Assembly (NCBI GenBank): GCA_018821745.1
Contig: JAHJLU010000472.1
Coordinates: 1-9,110, forward strand
Source: Myxococcota bacterium
GTDB taxonomy: Bacteria; Myxococcota_A; Polyangia; HGW-17
Direction: 5' to 3'
DNA length: 9,110 bases
The first letter of the stretch is position 1. Each line of letters begins with the position of its first letter. The notes beneath the pieces are model-generated. The model ran no database searches and was not told the DNA's origin. It worked only from the letters and a program-made list of their open reading frames with translations. The position numbers and the translations under genes are program-made. Shown here piece by piece: positions 6,928 to 9,110 of the stretch.

Positions 6928-8862
6928 TCAGGAAAAACGGATTCCCACCAACTGGGAATTGCGTTTTTCCACCTCCAGGGGATCGCGGCCTTCAAAATAG
7001 AATCGGAGCACGGCGTCCGTGCCCGAGGCCCGAATCTCGAACCAGCCCTCCTCGAATTCCAGGAAGGTGCCGTCACCGGCCCAGATTGCCCGGATCAGGG
7101 CGGGGAAATCCTGGGAGGTTTTGGTCCTGAGCTGGGCGGTTGCCTCCACCGGAGAGAGGGTCGTGAGGTTCCGAAACCAGGACACAAACTGGTTCTTGAT
7201 GACATCAGCCTCTTCTTTGGCCACGGCGCGTGCATCACCCGTAAGACTTTCATCGTAGAGGGTGATGTCTTTTCGCTGGTAGATGCAGTTGGAAATGTTG
7301 TGTCTCTCCATGAGATCAACGTAGCGCTCAGCAAAGGAACTGCGGGCATCGAACAGTTCAGCCATGAGGGCCAGGGTGGTAATCCCCACCTGCATGCCGT
7401 CTTTTTCCTTGAGGGCCATGGAGGGGTTCTTGCCACTCACGGGAGCGACCGGATCCACGGTCCCCATGGCCGCGCCACCGCTCTCTTCCGCCATGATAAG
7501 GAAACGGGGTTTCTCACCAAGGTTTGTCTTGGTCCCCGTCACGTCGGTGAACAGGAAGGGGAGAGTGCCTTCGGCTGTTGCCTCTTCAGCCTGGCTCACC
7601 AGGCTGCCGAAATGTTTGAATCCCACAGGGACGAGCACGGAGTTGACGTTGACTCCCTGGAGACGGGCTATGCGCTGGGCAATCTCCGCGATGGAGCGCG
7701 AGGTGGGGAAGGTGATGGCAACGGTCCAGTCGCAGGAACCCAGGACGCCCTCACTGGCCATGTGGTCCACCCTGAACGCCGTGAGCAGGAAATAGATCTG
7801 GTTCGGCTTGAAATAGACAAGGATTCGCTGATCATCGAGATGCTCTGTCTCGAGGCCGTAGCGCAGGGCCTGCTTCCGGAGCTCCGCAGGTGCTGTGGTG
7901 ATAATATTAAAGCGGTCGCCGTCGGGATCCCAGATGAAGACCACGTGGGCCTCCTGGCTGCCCAGCAGCTCCTGGGCGCCGATATGTTTATATACCTGCC
8001 ATTTCCCCGGATCAACACCGTGGTTCTCTCCGTTGAAGACGCCAATGCCGTGGTAGTTGTCGCTCACTTCCTCGTGGAGCAGGGTAATTCCATGATCATC
8101 CATGGGAAAGTCAAGACGTCCGAAGATCGCCCGTGCCGCCCTGCCCATGGAGCCTCCCTCGGTGGAGATGGCCACCTTGAGTCCCCTGTCTAACGCTGAA
8201 CGGATGGCGTCAGTGGCACCCGCCGGGAGAATGCTGTTCAGGGCTTTTACGTACGCTTCGGTGGGTTCGAAGTCATGATGGATCAGCGGGGAGTTCGAGG
8301 GCGCCAGGGTGATGGACAGGGGGGAGTGGTGGGCCTCTTGCACCAGCAGTTTCACCCGCCGGGAGATCTTGTCGGCCATGTCCATGAGCTGCATGCCTTT
8401 GTTGTCCATTGGTTTCCATCCACCCTTGTAGCTTGGAGAGTGGGACGCCGTGAAGTTCTCTCCGCCACCAAGGCCATAGTGAAAGACCCCGAAGGAACTG
8501 AGCCAGATGGGAGTCGTGGCGTCTTCTCCGGGAGTCAGGTGGCAGTGGATACCCTTGGCGGCGTAAATCCGTGAGAAGAGGTTTATGAGCGTCCCGGTGT
8601 GGGGTCTCACCTCTCCACCGATGTGCAATGAGGTCAACCCCAGTTGATTGAAGAGGTCTCCCCGGGCATGGGCGATGAGGGCCATGGTGATACCGTTGAA
8701 GGGTACCGCCGGTGAGAAAAAGTCGGCCGGGTCCAGGAGATCCCTGTATCCGGCGGTCCCGAGCGCAAATCCGGCCGCCCAGGAGTCGAGCCCGTAGCGC
8801 TCAATGACGGATTGATCGATGGTGATGGTCTCGGTGGTCGTCGCAAACGGGGTGATATTCAT
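6928..8862 (-). CDS. Alpha-D-phosphohexomutase (phosphoglucomutase/phosphomannomutase family)
   Basis: This is a 644-residue protein starting at the ATG at 8862, which has AAAGGAG 7 nt upstream; the frame is open to 8979 but without a comparable site. It interconverts hexose 6-phosphate and hexose 1-phosphate in the cytoplasm, feeding sugar nucleotide and glycan synthesis. All four active-site loops are visible. GTAGYRD (35-41) is the N-terminal loop. TASHSP (138-143) carries the phosphorylated Ser140. DPDGDR (312-317) is the Mg-binding loop. AEESGG (458-463) stands for the sugar-binding GEESGH type, and RASGTDAVLRFY (611-622) is the phosphate-binding loop. It is longer than typical bacterial members (about 450-580 residues); extra length lies mainly between the Ser loop and the metal loop and before the C-terminal domain. 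Glucose versus mannose or glucosamine specificity cannot be fixed from the sequence. It is probably the first gene of the minus-strand operon, 51 bp ahead of the protease. Confidence 0.92.
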   Translation of the reverse strand: MNITPFATTTETITIDQSVIERYGLDSWAAGFALGTAGYRDLLDPADFFSPAVPFNGITMALIAHARGDLFNQLGLTSLHIGGEVRPHTGTLINLFSRIYAAKGIHCHLTPGEDATTPIWLSSFGVFHYGLGGGENFTASHSPSYKGGWKPMDNKGMQLMDMADKISRRVKLLVQEAHHSPLSITLAPSNSPLIHHDFEPTEAYVKALNSILPAGATDAIRSALDRGLKVAISTEGGSMGRAARAIFGRLDFPMDDHGITLLHEEVSDNYHGIGVFNGENHGVDPGKWQVYKHIGAQELLGSQEAHVVFIWDPDGDRFNIITTAPAELRKQALRYGLETEHLDDQRILVYFKPNQIYFLLTAFRVDHMASEGVLGSCDWTVAITFPTSRSIAEIAQRIARLQGVNVNSVLVPVGFKHFGSLVSQAEEATAEGTLPFLFTDVTGTKTNLGEKPRFLIMAEESGGAAMGTVDPVAPVSGKNPSMALKEKDGMQVGITTLALMAELFDARSSFAERYVDLMERHNISNCIYQRKDITLYDESLTGDARAVAKEEADVIKNQFVSWFRNLTTLSPVEATAQLRTKTSQDFPALIRAIWAGDGTFLEFEEGWFEIRASGTDAVLRFYFEGRDPLEVEKRNSQLVGIRFS

Positions 8863-8869
8863 GGCGTGG

Positions 8870-8876
8870 CTCCTTT
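8870..8876 (-). promoter_or_regulatory. Shine-Dalgarno AAAGGAG deciding the start at 8862
   Basis: On the minus strand AAAGGAG is followed by CCACGCC and then ATG, a 7-nt spacing. It rules against the upstream ATG at 8979, whose extra 39 residues look unlike family N-termini and would cover the leader hairpin and the candidate promoter. Confidence 0.85.
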
Positions 8877-8892
8877 GTTCAACGGGGCGTCG

Positions 8893-8929
8893 GACTGCGG
8901 GTCTCCGGGAATACCGGGGTTCCGCAGTC
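8893..8929. repeat. Inverted repeat/hairpin in the predicted mutase leader
   Basis: GACTGCGG (8893-8900) is perfectly complementary to CCGCAGTC (8922-8929). Inside is a second symmetry, CCGG, five bases, CCGG, so the element folds into a two-tier stem with a small loop. It lies between the predicted transcription start and the Shine-Dalgarno of the phosphohexomutase, ending 17 nt before it. Possible roles are transcript stabilisation, a leader control element or a DNA-binding site. No U-tract follows on the minus strand, so it is not an obvious terminator there. Confidence 0.6.
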
Positions 8930-8950
8930 ACGTCGGGTTTTCGAACAAGA

Positions 8951-8979
8951 AATGTAGTGGATGAATGCAAAATAGGCAA
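8951..8979 (-). promoter_or_regulatory. Candidate sigma-70 promoter for the minus-strand operon
   Basis: On the minus strand TTGCCT (8974-8979) and TACATT (8951-8956) are separated by exactly 17 nt. Each matches its consensus (TTGACA, TATAAT) at 4 of 6 positions. Transcription from here would give a leader of roughly 80 nt containing the hairpin. Moderate matches of this kind occur by chance, so position and spacing, not score, carry the call. Confidence 0.45.
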
Positions 8980-8987
8980 TCATTCAT
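8961..8987. promoter_or_regulatory. Putative operator: perfect 7-bp inverted repeat around the -35 element
   Basis: ATGAATG (8961-8967) and CATTCAT (8981-8987) are exact reverse complements separated by 13 bp. Their centres are 20 bp apart, about two helical turns, so both halves face the same side of the DNA, as expected for a dimeric regulator. One arm lies in the promoter spacer and the other just upstream of the -35, a typical repressor position. The regulator is not in the window. Confidence 0.4.
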
Positions 8988-9090
8988 TAAACCCGGTCAG
9001 CGCGCCCGGCGGACACATTTCAACTGAACGGCGTGTGTGGATTGGGCTTTTTTCCTGATGTGTTTTGGGATACAAGGAGGGTGTCCCACG

Positions 9091-9110
9091 ATGATGAATC
9101 GAAAAAGGAG
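9091..9110 (+). CDS. Start of a divergent gene, product unknown (3' end outside window)
   Basis: A full AAGGAGG Shine-Dalgarno at 9074-9080 is followed 10 nt later by tandem ATG codons at 9091 and 9094. Only MMNRKR is visible. The basic start would suit the n-region of a signal peptide, but six residues cannot identify anything. The gene would be divergent from the minus-strand operon and share its regulatory region. Confidence 0.55.

Noticed and set aside
6844..8193. 449-residue open frame on the + strand opposite the phosphohexomutase
   Set aside because: It lies wholly antisense to a gene with four intact active-site loops, shows no recognisable domain, and such long antisense frames are common in GC-rich coding DNA.
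1..9110. tRNA, rRNA, CRISPR array, insertion sequence or prophage signals
   Set aside because: I saw no cloverleaf ends, regularly spaced repeats, transposase motifs or terminal inverted repeats; the window is almost fully occupied by ordinary coding genes.

Overview
The window comes from a bacterium with a moderately GC-rich genome and a Gram-negative-style envelope. The signs are a lipoprotein with an outer-membrane-type +2 residue, a membrane-anchored S41 protease and a Lnb/DUF4105-type protein. The long S41 protease with a beta-rich C-terminal half recalls proteins I associate with Myxococcota and other former Deltaproteobacteria. That placement rests on memory and is weak.

Layout. Two genes at the left end lie on the + strand: the 3' end of radC (1-230) and an overlapping TTG-start lipoprotein gene with HEAT-like repeats (227-1186). 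Only 35 bp separate the lipoprotein stop from the stop of a long minus-strand block that converges on it. Read in its own direction, this block runs from 8862 to 1222. It holds a 644-residue phosphohexomutase, a roughly 989-residue S41/CtpA-type protease with a PDZ domain and a long C-terminal extension, a Lnb/DUF4105-like polytopic membrane protein, and a polytopic GT-C-like membrane protein. The gaps are 51 bp, then a 4-bp ATGA overlap, then a 32-bp overlap, so the last three genes are almost certainly co-translated and the mutase is probably in the same transcript.

Upstream of the mutase is a 228-bp divergent intergenic region. It holds a candidate promoter for the minus-strand operon, a perfect 7-bp inverted repeat with half-site centres 20 bp apart that straddles the -35 element, and a strong hairpin in the predicted mutase leader. 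At the right edge a consensus Shine-Dalgarno and ATG mark the first codons of a divergent + strand gene.

How the genes may work together (inference). The mutase would supply hexose-1-phosphate for envelope glycans. The protease, the Lnb-like protein and the GT-C-like protein are all membrane-bound with large domains outside the cytoplasm, and translation coupling keeps them together. The most interesting candidate in the window is this protease / Lnb-like / GT-C-like cassette as an envelope protein or lipoprotein maturation module.
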